A DNA stretch of 64,000 nt, taken from positions 7,254,001 through 7,318,000 of the forward strand of contig NC_013929.1 in assembly GCF_000091305.1 (NCBI RefSeq). The letters are read 5' to 3'. A program made the translations under genes and the position numbers. Positions 33,087 through 42,501 of the stretch are shown piece by piece. How positions within the stretch are numbered: the stretch's first letter is position 1; each line of letters starts with the position of its first letter. The stretch comes from Streptomyces scabiei 87.22 (GTDB taxonomy: Bacteria > Actinomycetota > Actinomycetes > Streptomycetales > Streptomycetaceae). The notes under the pieces are model-generated. The model was not told the DNA's origin. It did not search any database and saw only the letters and a list, made by a program, of their open reading frames with translations.

Positions 33087-33953
33087 ATGAGCGAGTTGGC
33101 GGTTGGTTCGGCCGAGGAGGAGTCCGGGGCGGAGGGGGACGAGCGGGAGCTGGGGGCGGGCTCCGGGATTCTGCGGGTCTTCGGGCGGCAGTTGAAGAGG
33201 TTCCGGGTACGGGCGGGGCTGGAACGGGCCGAGTTCGGGTCTGTCACGGGCTACTCGGTCTCGACCATCGCCGCGTACGAGCAGGGTCGCCGGGTGCCGC
33301 CGCCGAAGTTCATCGACCAGGCGGATGAGGTACTGGACGCGGGCGGGGTCCTCCAGGAGATGAAGGAGGAGGTTGCGCGGGCGCAGTTTCCGGCGTTCTT
33401 TCGGGATGCGGCCAGGTTGGAGGGGGAGGCGGTTGGCTTGCACGTGTACGAGATGTACGCCGTCCCTGGCCTGTTGCAGACTGAGGAGTACGCCCGAGCG
33501 GTGTTCTCCGTCCGGCGTCCACTGCTCGACGAGGATCGGATTGAGCAAGGGCTGAGCGCACGCCTGGCGAGACAGGAGATCTATGCACGCAAGCCCGCAC
33601 CGCTGGTGAGCTTCGTCTTGGAGGAGTCTGTGCTCCAGAGGCCCCTCGGGGGTAAGGATGTACTGCGGGGCCAGTTGGAGCAGGTACTGCTCATCGGCCA
33701 CAAGCGGAACGTCGAGATCCAGGTCATGCCGGTGAGTCGCGAGGACCACGGTGCACTGGGTGGCCCGTTCACCTTGATCGATACACCTGAAGGGCGGAGG
33801 ATCGCCTGTGCAGAGGTGCAAGGCGACAGCCGCCTCTACTCAGGGCAGTCGAAGGTCCGGGAGCTTGAGGCCCGATACGGGATTCTCCGCGCACAGGCCC
33901 TCACACCAAGCGAGTCATTGGCATACGTAGAGAAGTTGCTGGGAGAGACATGA
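33087..33953 (+). CDS. XRE-family regulator with DUF5753 domain
   Basis: A protein of 288 residues. Seen: an N-terminal helix-turn-helix (about residues 30-80, 'FGSVTGYSVSTIAAYEQGRRVPPPKFI') followed by the DUF5753 sensor-like domain with 'EAVGLHVYEMYAVPGLLQTEEYARAV', 'RQEIYARKPAPLVSFVLEESVL', and 'GHKRNVEIQVMPV'. ATG at 33087 is preferred because a GGGGAGG site precedes it; a GTG-type start at 33018 would add a low-complexity tail. Its stop overlaps the DUF397 start (ATGA). Such proteins repress or activate development and antibiotic genes in Streptomyces and work with their DUF397 partner. Confidence 0.92.
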   Translation: MSELAVGSAEEESGAEGDERELGAGSGILRVFGRQLKRFRVRAGLERAEFGSVTGYSVSTIAAYEQGRRVPPPKFIDQADEVLDAGGVLQEMKEEVARAQFPAFFRDAARLEGEAVGLHVYEMYAVPGLLQTEEYARAVFSVRRPLLDEDRIEQGLSARLARQEIYARKPAPLVSFVLEESVLQRPLGGKDVLRGQLEQVLLIGHKRNVEIQVMPVSREDHGALGGPFTLIDTPEGRRIACAEVQGDSRLYSGQSKVRELEARYGILRAQALTPSESLAYVEKLLGET

Positions 33954-34135
33954 GCGTTGAGCCCGAACTGGCCTGGTTCAAGAGCAGTTACAGCACGGGG
34001 GATGGCGGGCAATGCGTCGAGGTCGCCGTCTGCCCTCACGTCGTCCACGTGCGTGACTCCAAGGACATAGCCCGCCGTGGCCTCGCGGTCGACGAGGCGG
34101 CCTGGACCGCGTTCGTCGGCTTCGCCGTCCGGTAG
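33950..34135 (+). CDS. DUF397 small protein
   Basis: A protein of 61 residues with the family signature 'WFKSSYSTGDGGQCVEVAV' and 'VHVRDSKD', ending in 'WTAFVGFAVR'. It is translationally coupled to the XRE-DUF5753 gene by a four-base overlap. DUF397 proteins act as small partners, possibly antitoxin-like, of the adjacent XRE regulator; genetic evidence exists for whiJ-type loci. The gene ends 62 bases before the convergent methylase gene. Confidence 0.93.
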   Translation: MSVEPELAWFKSSYSTGDGGQCVEVAVCPHVVHVRDSKDIARRGLAVDEAAWTAFVGFAVR

Positions 34136-34197
34136 GGCGCCGGGTCTGCCCCTGGCAAGGTGTCAGGGGCAGACCTGTGTCCGGCGGGGCCCGCCGA

Positions 34198-37100
34198 CTA
34201 CGCCTGTACGGCCTCGCGGACCGGCGGTGTCCAGCGCCCGGCGGCGATCTCCGCGTCCAGGCGGGCCTGGAAGTGCGCGTGCGCGGCCCTCATCTCGGCC
34301 TCTCGGTCGGCCTTGTAGAAGGGGGCCTGGTAGCCCTCCGGGGGAGGGGTGCGCTCCGGGTCCTCCAGGTGGGCGAGGAGATCGAGGTAGTCCTGCTTGG
34401 TCTGGCCGTGGCCGTACGTGTTGAAGTCGCCCGCGATCTTGCGGCCGTTGACGTCGAAGTAGGTCGCCGACTCGTAGTCGTACAGCTGCGGGTAGCGGGA
34501 CTTGAAGATCGCGGCGAGTTGGTCGGCGGTGATGCCTAGCCAGACGGAGACGAGGGCGTCGAGTTCTACGAGGGCGGCGCGGCGCTCATGTTCGGTGCGG
34601 AGGGGGGTGCGGTACTCCCAGGTTGGCTTGAGGCTGGCGGCAAGGGGCTTCAGATGGGGCCAGTTGCGGTTGGCCCAGTCCTCGTAGCCTGCCCAGCGGG
34701 GGTCGAAGAGTTCGGTCCAGAGGGGGGCGTAGTGGGCGGTGAGGGCGTTTAGGCGGAGGGTGCGGAGGAGTAGGGCGGGGGCGAGGGGGTGCTTGGGGTC
34801 GGGGGCAGGCATCTTGCGGGCCTCAGAGACGTGAAGATTCGAGCGGCCGGTGATGCGCAGTACGTAGTCCAGGGGTAGTGATGCCCAGAAGCCTGCGTTG
34901 AGAGCTGTGAGACGAGCGTCTTGCAACGCCATTGAGCGAACCGCGTCAACATGGGCGGGTCCGGGCGGAATGAGGGCTGCTTGCAGGCTACGGCTAGTGT
35001 TGAAGGGAATCATTTTCCTCCAGACTAGCCGGAAGAACGTAGTGGAAGGCCTTCCGAGCCAGAAGCCTTGAGCCTCCAGATACGTATCCGTGTCAGTTGC
35101 CCGCACATAGTTGGTCACGGGGGAAAGGGTCTCGGGGAGTTCCGTTGGTACGAACGGATCCCAGTCCCGGTTGCTTCGGCAAGGGATCCTGGGTTCCTTC
35201 GAAAATGGGAGCGCCGATGCGAAGTGCGGTCCTTGGATGATGACATCTGAGAGTTCGGGAACGGCCTGGTTCCCCCAGCGGATCAGCCCAGCCTTCTTAG
35301 CGTTAGTCTCGTTGTACCCGTCTGAAATCATTGGGTCAAAATCGGCTAGGCTGCTGCGATTGGCGGCAAGTGCCTCGATCGCGCCTTGCTCGCTAGCGAG
35401 AACTGGATACAGTAGAGGGGTTTGTGCCGCTCCATTCGTTGAGCCCGTCAGCGCCTCCCAGCTTTCCAGGAGTGCAGTGTTCACGTGCACGAAACGCTCA
35501 CGGTGAGGCCGGATATCCCATGAGCCATTGTGCTTGATTCCCGGGGTTGCGCCTAGCCCGTCATGAGCGAGTGAATCGGGCAGGACCTCGGCTCCCCTTA
35601 GCTCGCTGACGTGCAGGAAATCAGGTTCTTGCGGCTCGCCGTAAATGTGCAGCCCGAATTCCCAGCCACGGTCTAGGTCTTCGAACGCCCAGTTAGCCGA
35701 GTTCACAAAGTGCGCGTGAACCCGGAGATGTCGGTATGCAGCGGCTCGGATGAAACCCTCGCGCACACCGCCGAAGTGGGTGTCCGGATGGATCATCCCC
35801 GCGCTGCCGCGTGGTGCGAAGTGCTGCCACACCTGTGCCATAAAGGCCCGATAGAGATCGCCCCACGTGCCAAGAAGGAGAGGATACGTGGCTGCGCTGC
35901 CCAACATTGCTGCGGAGCCCGCATGGGTGGCTAGCTCGTTGAGGAGGAATACCTGACTCCTCGCACGTGCGCCTAGCACCTCTTCCTTCCGGAGCCGCCA
36001 TTCCGCCGCACTCGGCTTCTCCGCTAGAACGAACCACGGCTCAAACTCAGCAAGAACCTGATCCTCCTGCCAAGTGGGCCGCACCCAAGGCGGATTCCCC
36101 ACCTGCAAATCAAACCCACCCCGCGCAAACACCTGCGCGAACTCCAACTCCCAGTGGAAGAACCCCTGAGCCTTAGCAACATCCTTCGCCATGCCCGCCC
36201 ACAGGAACCGGTTCTCCAGCCACTGGAACCGTTCCATGCCCATCCACTCGGGCAGCTCGTCCTCGTACACGGACAGGTCATCCAGCGTCTCGAACGTCGA
36301 CACCAGCGACTCACCCGGCACATCCTGCGTCCCCAGCAACGCCTCGGCGAAGTCGAGCCAGTCGTCCAGCTCCGCCAGCGGAATGACCTCCCGGCGCTGC
36401 CCCTTGAGCCGCTCCTCGCGGCGCCCCTTGCGGCGGCGCGACACCGAATCCCGCGTCAATGTCATCTGCTGGGGCTCGGCCGCGAACCCCGGAAGCGCGT
36501 CCGCCTCCCACGCCATCAACACCCCGGAGTCCTCCTCACCAGCCGCAGCCGAGATCCCCGCCCCCTCGAACTCCGCCGCCCGCTCCGCCAACGCCTCGGC
36601 CCGCGCGTACCGCTCATCCGTACCGTCCAGCAGCGACGCACTCTGCACGGGCCAGAACCACAGCGCGCACCACGTGTCCATGAGGGTCTTCAGCCGCCAG
36701 TACGGGGTGTCCTCGGCCTGGAGGTCGGCCAGTACCGCGTCCCGCTCGACCACGACCTCCGGCCGCCGCAGCCAGTCACCCTCCGCGCCCCACACCCGGA
36801 TGTGCCGCGAGATGTCCCGCTCGGAGAGCTCCAGCCGCCGTACGACCAGCCCCCACAGGTACTCGGCCCGCCGGGCAAGCCCCTGAAGCCGGGCGGTCTG
36901 CCGGGCCGTCGGCGACTTGGTGACAGCCTTCCGCCACGCGCCCAGCGCCTTCGCGGCCTCCGGCGCGAGCGCGCGGGCCTCCTTCTCGGCGGCGACCGCA
37001 CCCCACTCCTTGGCCGGGAGGAGGAAGTGGTGGACCGAGCCCTCCGGCAGCGTCGCACCCCCCACCGCGTCCGCCAGTGCGAACCGCTCCGGGGTGGTCC

Positions 37101-39372
37101 CCAGCCAGCCGCCCTTCTTCAGGCGGTCGGGGCCGTACACCTCCCGTCGCCCGCCGATGAGCGAGTTGCCGCGCCGCAGGTGCAGGCCGAACCAGGGGGC
37201 CTCCATGCCGGGGTGCATCGTGTTGAGCCACAGTGACACCTCGGCCAGCTCTACGGCCGTCTCGTTGAGGTCGACGCCGTAGGAGTTGTGCAGGGCGATG
37301 TACGCCTTGGCCTTCTGCAGTTCGACGGCGTACTGCTCGGTGTCGATCGAGCGGCCCAACTCGTGCTGCCTGCGCCGCAGATACTCCGCCGCGACCTGGT
37401 TGATCGCCTCGTTGAGGAACGCGCCCGAACCGAGCGCCGGCTCACAGATCCGCCAGTTCAGCAGGTCCTTCGCCTCGGTCCCCTCGGTGAGGAGCTGCTG
37501 GAGGGCCAGCTGCACGGTGACCTTCGTCAGGGACTCCGGCGTGTAGTACGAGGCGGAGGTCTGCCGGTCGCGGCCGGAGAGGCGGTACACGAACGAGCCC
37601 GGGGCGTACCGCACGCGGACGTCCTCGCCCGTGTGCCGGTCCCGGCGGCGTACGAACACCGACTCCGGGTACTCGTCGATCTTCGATTTGGGGACCAGCC
37701 AGGAGCCGTCCTTCGGGTCACCGCCCTTGGCGACCTCGTACAGCTCCTCGCCCGCGATGAAGCCGCTGTACGACATCAGGCCCTCGTACACCGCCCCTAG
37801 CTGGTTGATGCCGAGCTGGGCGTAGGAGATGAAGCCGCCGCGTTCGCCGCGCTTCCCCTGGGTGATCATCAGACTGTGCAGCACCTGGTGGAGCGTGGCG
37901 TTGCGCAGCCGGGTGTCGAGGTGGCGGACGGACTCGCCCCGGGCCAGGGCCTCGTCGGAGTCGTGGCGGGGGTCGGGGAGGCTGTCGTCGCCGATCAGCC
38001 GGATGGCGTCCCGCTCGAACAGCTTGCTCTTCAGTGGTTCGAAGCGGAGGCCGATGTCCTCACTGTTCTTCGCGTCGAGGCCGTCGACGGTCGCCTCCAC
38101 GCCGTGGGTGCGGCGCGGGCGGTAGCCGTCCTGGACCTTGCCGAAGAGCAGGTCCAGGGACTCGTAGAGGTAGAAGCCGTTGCGGGCGGTGTCGCTGATC
38201 GGCTCCCGATCGGCGATCAGCTCGGCGAGCCGGCCGAGGCCGTACCCCTGCTGGTACTCGGGGTAGTCGGCCGGCAGGATGCCCAGCTCGGGGCGGGCCT
38301 CGGCGTAGAGGAGGAACAGGATCCGGTAGAGGTAGCGCAGTGACTCGCGGGTCAACCGGCGTCCCAGTTCCGGGAGTTCACCGATGTCCTCGGGGTGGAG
38401 GCCCTGTCCGCGCAGCCGCTCCAGGACCTCGTTCGCGATCAGTTCGACGCTCTTGCGCAGGCCGTCGCGCAGGTCGCTGGAGACCCCCACCGCGTGCTTG
38501 GCCGACTTGCCGACGAGTTCCGCAAGAGGGTTCTCGCCGCCCTCCTCCGGGGTGCGCAGCGAGTCCGCGCCGAACAGCGCGGCCACCGTGTCGAGTTCGC
38601 CGCCCGCCCTGGTGTCGTTGCGCTGGAGTGCGGTGTCGAGGGAGACGCCGAGGTAGCGGCCCTCGCCCCATACCGCGCGGTCGGCGAGGACGATCACACC
38701 GCCGCCGAGCAGCAGGACGTACCGGGGCGGCCGGTCGCCGTCGACCTCCTCGCAGGCGAACAGGAAGGAGGCCAGTTTGGAGCCGGTCTCGACGGGCGTC
38801 GGGCCGTCCAGCGGTACCGCTTCCAGCAGGCGGCCCCGGCCCTTCGGGTCGAGCGCGGCGTCCGGTTCGGCGGCCCAGCCGCAGTCCACCGCGACCAGGC
38901 CCTTCTCGGCGTGCGCGACCTGGATCTCGTACAGTTGCCCGGCCCGCTCGACCGTGAGCGTGCGCGGCTTCGCGTCGTACCCGAGGGCCCGCAGCACCTC
39001 GGCGTTGAGGCCCTGTACCCGCTCCCGCCACCGCGGGGCGAGGTAGGTCAGGGTGTCGTCGTCGGTGTCGCGGACGGTGAGGATGCCGTCCTCGTCCTCG
39101 GGGACGGCGAAGGAGGACCGGGCCCGGAAGTAGTCGCGGCGCAGCTCCCGCAGTCCGGTCCGGGGGGTCACCGGCAGTTCGCCGCCGCCGGGTGTCGCGG
39201 CGGCGAGGGCCTCGGCCTCCGTGCCGGGCTCGCTCCCGGCGGGCGGCTTCGCCGCCTCCTCGCGTTCCTTCCACGCCTGCAACAGGCCCGACTTGAGGTC
39301 CTTCGGCAGCACCTCGGCCAGATAGTGGGCCGAGAAGTAGTCGCCGCGGTTGACGAGGGAGTCGTACGTCAT
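34198..39372 (-). CDS. Large Eco57I-like N6-adenine DNA methylase (DrmMI/PglX-like)
   Basis: A protein of 1724 residues. Seen: 'RQTSASYYTPESLTKV' then the SAM-binding motif I 'CEPALGSGAFLNEA' near residue 640, and the catalytic 'NPPWVRPTW' (motif IV NPPY/W) near residue 1093. The 450-residue gap between these motifs is filled by a helical insertion, and the N-terminal 580 residues could hold a nuclease or interaction domain. The C-terminal third has target-recognition character. The TRD-containing part (about 34.9 to 36.1 kb) is visibly less GC-rich than its surroundings, consistent with exchange of specificity. It lies 13 bases after the DrmD-like helicase gene, the same order as drmD-drmMI of class 1 DISARM. 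No nuclease motif was confirmed. Confidence 0.88.
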   Translation of the reverse strand: MTYDSLVNRGDYFSAHYLAEVLPKDLKSGLLQAWKEREEAAKPPAGSEPGTEAEALAAATPGGGELPVTPRTGLRELRRDYFRARSSFAVPEDEDGILTVRDTDDDTLTYLAPRWRERVQGLNAEVLRALGYDAKPRTLTVERAGQLYEIQVAHAEKGLVAVDCGWAAEPDAALDPKGRGRLLEAVPLDGPTPVETGSKLASFLFACEEVDGDRPPRYVLLLGGGVIVLADRAVWGEGRYLGVSLDTALQRNDTRAGGELDTVAALFGADSLRTPEEGGENPLAELVGKSAKHAVGVSSDLRDGLRKSVELIANEVLERLRGQGLHPEDIGELPELGRRLTRESLRYLYRILFLLYAEARPELGILPADYPEYQQGYGLGRLAELIADREPISDTARNGFYLYESLDLLFGKVQDGYRPRRTHGVEATVDGLDAKNSEDIGLRFEPLKSKLFERDAIRLIGDDSLPDPRHDSDEALARGESVRHLDTRLRNATLHQVLHSLMITQGKRGERGGFISYAQLGINQLGAVYEGLMSYSGFIAGEELYEVAKGGDPKDGSWLVPKSKIDEYPESVFVRRRDRHTGEDVRVRYAPGSFVYRLSGRDRQTSASYYTPESLTKVTVQLALQQLLTEGTEAKDLLNWRICEPALGSGAFLNEAINQVAAEYLRRRQHELGRSIDTEQYAVELQKAKAYIALHNSYGVDLNETAVELAEVSLWLNTMHPGMEAPWFGLHLRRGNSLIGGRREVYGPDRLKKGGWLGTTPERFALADAVGGATLPEGSVHHFLLPAKEWGAVAAEKEARALAPEAAKALGAWRKAVTKSPTARQTARLQGLARRAEYLWGLVVRRLELSERDISRHIRVWGAEGDWLRRPEVVVERDAVLADLQAEDTPYWRLKTLMDTWCALWFWPVQSASLLDGTDERYARAEALAERAAEFEGAGISAAAGEEDSGVLMAWEADALPGFAAEPQQMTLTRDSVSRRRKGRREERLKGQRREVIPLAELDDWLDFAEALLGTQDVPGESLVSTFETLDDLSVYEDELPEWMGMERFQWLENRFLWAGMAKDVAKAQGFFHWELEFAQVFARGGFDLQVGNPPWVRPTWQEDQVLAEFEPWFVLAEKPSAAEWRLRKEEVLGARARSQVFLLNELATHAGSAAMLGSAATYPLLLGTWGDLYRAFMAQVWQHFAPRGSAGMIHPDTHFGGVREGFIRAAAYRHLRVHAHFVNSANWAFEDLDRGWEFGLHIYGEPQEPDFLHVSELRGAEVLPDSLAHDGLGATPGIKHNGSWDIRPHRERFVHVNTALLESWEALTGSTNGAAQTPLLYPVLASEQGAIEALAANRSSLADFDPMISDGYNETNAKKAGLIRWGNQAVPELSDVIIQGPHFASALPFSKEPRIPCRSNRDWDPFVPTELPETLSPVTNYVRATDTDTYLEAQGFWLGRPSTTFFRLVWRKMIPFNTSRSLQAALIPPGPAHVDAVRSMALQDARLTALNAGFWASLPLDYVLRITGRSNLHVSEARKMPAPDPKHPLAPALLLRTLRLNALTAHYAPLWTELFDPRWAGYEDWANRNWPHLKPLAASLKPTWEYRTPLRTEHERRAALVELDALVSVWLGITADQLAAIFKSRYPQLYDYESATYFDVNGRKIAGDFNTYGHGQTKQDYLDLLAHLEDPERTPPPEGYQAPFYKADREAEMRAAHAHFQARLDAEIAAGRWTPPVREAVQA

Positions 39373-39385
39373 GACTGGGCTTCTC

Positions 39386-42300
39386 TCAGAACCGGGAGGC
39401 GGACGCGGCCGGGGCGGTGAGGGAGACGAGCGGCGGGCCGTCGTCGCCGTCCTTGCGGTCCGGGTCCGGCACGAGCACCGCGAGGACCCTCAGCAGCGGG
39501 CGGCCCGTCGTCAGCAGGGAGTCGGCGAGGTCGGCGAGACGCTCCTTCGTGCGCTCCCCGGCGAGCGTGGGCTGCCGCCAGGTGCCGAGCCGCCGCTTGT
39601 ACTGCTCGATGGGCTCGCGCAACGGTTCGTCCCAGGCGTCGCGGTGGGTGTTGAGGAACGCCTCGGCCGTGTCCAGCACGTGGGGGAGGGCCTCGCACAG
39701 GGGTGCGGGATCGCGGAAGCGGAGCTTGTTCGCCATGGTGGGGCCGACACCACAGCGGCGCAGCAGCGACACCATGTCGTCGTCGACCAGGCCTTCCCTG
39801 CTTGTCTTCCGCCAGGTGACACCCATCCACTTCACGACCGTGGGCCTGCCCAGTTTGTTCGAGTAGACGCCCTGGACGAGATAGACGGGCTCGGCGACGT
39901 TCGCCGTGATCATCGGGGCCTCCTGGCGGCCCATTCCGACGAGGACCTTGTCGGTGAGCCATTCGACGACCGGGTGCAGGTCCGTCAGCAGGGAGATCTC
40001 CGGCCAGCTCGACGTGGACGACTCCCGGGCCCGCTGGAGGGAGTGTTCGGCGAGGCGGCGGTTGAAGGTCACGAGCATGCGCTCGCGCAGCCGCTGCTCG
40101 CGCAGGTAGTCCATGGGGAGCGCCTTGAGACGGTGGACGAGTTCCGTCGGAGGCCGGAACGAGAGCAGCCCCGACTGCTGGTCGCGGTCCAGGTCAAGAC
40201 GCTCGCGGGCGTCCGGGTACACCTCGCGCAGCGCGTCGTCCAGGAAGTGCGCGGTGGAGTCGAAGAGCCGGGGGAGTACGGGGCTCGCGCCGGTCCGGCC
40301 GGCCGACGCCCCGGTGCCGGACGTGCCGGTCGGGACCGAATCGGCCGACTCCGTGGCTTCGGCCGGCGGTGCCTCCTCGCCGACCGGGCCGAAGAAGTCC
40401 GCGAGGAAGTCGTCCAGCCCGGCGTCCTCGCCGTCCGCGTCGGAGCGGCGGGCGTCCAGGGACTCGTCCACGGTCCGGCCGCGCAGCAGGTCCTGGATGA
40501 GGGACTTCTCCTCCGCCTCCGCCCGGTACAGTCCGGTCACCGCCTCCGCCGTGCCCAGCGAACGGTGGGCCTGGTCCTCGCGTTCCAGCAGCCGCTCGGC
40601 GACCACCGTGTCGTCCTTGGCGCCCTCGACCTCGCTGGTCAGGATCAGCGCGCGGAACTCCGGGGGCCTGGCCTGTCCGTACCGGTCGATACGGCCGTTA
40701 CGCTGCTCGATCCGGATCAGCGACCACGGCACGTCGTAGTGCACCAACTGGTGGCACTGGCGGTGCAGGTTGACGCCCTCGGAGGCCACGTCACCGGTCA
40801 GCAGGACCCGTACGGGCGTGTCGGCGAGGCCGAACTCCTCGACGCAGGCCATCTGCTGCTCGTCGGAGAGGCCACCGTGCATGACCCGTACGCAGTCCCG
40901 GGCGGCCCGGCCCTTGAAGCCCAGCGCGGCGGGCAGTACCTGCGCCAGCCACTCCAGGGTCTGCACGCGCTCGGAGAACACCACGACCCGCTGGTCCGAA
41001 CCGGGTCCGACACCGATCTCCTCGCGGAGCTGACGCACCAGGGCGGCGAACTTCGCCGAGTCCGCCTCGGTCAGGTCGGCGGCCAGCTCCGACAGCCGGT
41101 ACAGGGCGGCCAGTTCGGCCGCGGTGCCGCGCGGTTCGTTCTTCTTCTCCAGGGTCCTGATCCGCGCGGAGACCGTGGCCCGCAGCGCCGCGTGGGAGGA
41201 CAGGAACGATTTCAGCAGCGTGTACGGGAAGAGGGGCACCGAGCAGACCGAGGTGCCGCCGTCAGCGGGCAGCCAGACGGCCGCCAGCTCCTCGAAGATC
41301 TTCTCCTCGGCGGGGCCGGCCGGGCAGTGCACGGAGTGGGAGGGGCCGCGGTCCGCCCACTGGCCCTTCATCTGCTCGCGCACCTCGGGGCTGATCTTCG
41401 TTCGGCGGATGAAGAGGTGCTCGATGTCGGCGGCGCGGTAGTTCTCCGGGTCCCGGATCGCCACCGGGTCGAGGAGGCCGATCAGCTCGGCGAACGACTT
41501 CGCGTCGCCGTTGTGCGGGGTCGCCGACGCCAGGATCAGCGCGTCGGTGCGGGGGGCGAGGGTGCGCGCGAGCTGGTTGCGCAGGGAACCGCGGTTGATC
41601 AGGTTGTGCGACTCGTCGATGACGACCGCGTCCCAGCGGATCTGCTCCAGATGGTGCCGGTACTGGTCGGTGTTCTTCAGGGTGTCGATGGAGACGATGA
41701 CCCGCTTGAACGAGGTGAAGGGGTTGCGGCCGGCCGGGATCTCCCGCTGGATCCGCTCGATGCCGACCGAGTCCAGCCGTACCAGCGGGATCGCGAACCG
41801 CGTCCACAGCTCGTGCTGGAACTGCTCCAGCACATGCTGCGGGGTGACGACCAGGATGCGCTCGCCCCGGCCGCGACGGATCAGCTCCGCCAGGGTCAGA
41901 CCGATCTCCAGGGTCTTGCCGAGGCCCACCACGTCCGCGATCAGCAGCCGCGGGCGGAGGTTGGCACCGGACAGGGCCAGCTCGGCGGGACGCCGCTGGT
42001 AGGGCAACGGGTCCATGAGGAAGGAGTCGGCGAGGGCGAGGCGGCGCTCCGACTGGGGGAGCGCGGTGCGGCGCAGCACCGCCTCCAGGAACAGCCGGGA
42101 GCGCCGGTAGTTCGGGGAGTCGTCCATGACCAGGGCTGTCGCGCGAGGGTCCAGCAGCTCGATGCGGTCCAGCCCGGAGAAGAACACGGCCTCCTGGTCG
42201 CGCACGAACTCGGAGACCCCGACGACCTCGATCCGGGTACCGTCCTCGGCCGTCGGCATCGAACTCCTGACCAGCCACACCTCGTCCCGTACGACCACCT

Positions 42301-42391
42301 GGGCGCCGGCCGGGTACTGGTCGTGGTCCCGCTTCCGGTCCTGGCCGGCCGTGGCGCCGCTCTGCTCCGCACTGGTCTGGACGGCGGTCAC
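39386..42391 (-). CDS. SNF2-like SF2 helicase, DrmD-like
   Basis: A protein of 1001 residues from GTG with an excellent AGGAGG ribosome site eight bases upstream. Seen: 'LLIADVVGLGKTLEIGLTLAEL' (Walker A near residue 158), 'WDAVVIDESHNL' (DESH near 262), 'LILASATPHNGD' (motif III), then 'LTGDVASEGVNLHRQCHQLVHYDVPWSLIRIEQRNGRIDRYGQ' (motifs V and VI, near 540-585). This is the SNF2/RapA-like architecture annotated as DrmD in class 1 DISARM and similar to BREX helicases. It translocates on duplex DNA with ATP; it probably guides the adjacent methylase or a nuclease. It is the first gene of a two-gene minus-strand operon and follows the kinase gene by 110 bases. Confidence 0.85.
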   Translation of the reverse strand: MTAVQTSAEQSGATAGQDRKRDHDQYPAGAQVVVRDEVWLVRSSMPTAEDGTRIEVVGVSEFVRDQEAVFFSGLDRIELLDPRATALVMDDSPNYRRSRLFLEAVLRRTALPQSERRLALADSFLMDPLPYQRRPAELALSGANLRPRLLIADVVGLGKTLEIGLTLAELIRRGRGERILVVTPQHVLEQFQHELWTRFAIPLVRLDSVGIERIQREIPAGRNPFTSFKRVIVSIDTLKNTDQYRHHLEQIRWDAVVIDESHNLINRGSLRNQLARTLAPRTDALILASATPHNGDAKSFAELIGLLDPVAIRDPENYRAADIEHLFIRRTKISPEVREQMKGQWADRGPSHSVHCPAGPAEEKIFEELAAVWLPADGGTSVCSVPLFPYTLLKSFLSSHAALRATVSARIRTLEKKNEPRGTAAELAALYRLSELAADLTEADSAKFAALVRQLREEIGVGPGSDQRVVVFSERVQTLEWLAQVLPAALGFKGRAARDCVRVMHGGLSDEQQMACVEEFGLADTPVRVLLTGDVASEGVNLHRQCHQLVHYDVPWSLIRIEQRNGRIDRYGQARPPEFRALILTSEVEGAKDDTVVAERLLEREDQAHRSLGTAEAVTGLYRAEAEEKSLIQDLLRGRTVDESLDARRSDADGEDAGLDDFLADFFGPVGEEAPPAEATESADSVPTGTSGTGASAGRTGASPVLPRLFDSTAHFLDDALREVYPDARERLDLDRDQQSGLLSFRPPTELVHRLKALPMDYLREQRLRERMLVTFNRRLAEHSLQRARESSTSSWPEISLLTDLHPVVEWLTDKVLVGMGRQEAPMITANVAEPVYLVQGVYSNKLGRPTVVKWMGVTWRKTSREGLVDDDMVSLLRRCGVGPTMANKLRFRDPAPLCEALPHVLDTAEAFLNTHRDAWDEPLREPIEQYKRRLGTWRQPTLAGERTKERLADLADSLLTTGRPLLRVLAVLVPDPDRKDGDDGPPLVSLTAPAASASRF

Positions 42392-42501
42392 CCGTGGCCT
42401 CCTGAGGCGGTTCGGTCGTACATGCGCAGGCCCCCCTTCAGGGCCCGCCCATTATCGCGGGTCGGAGGGGTGTACGGGCCAGGAGGTGCGGGTCCGCGGG
42501 G

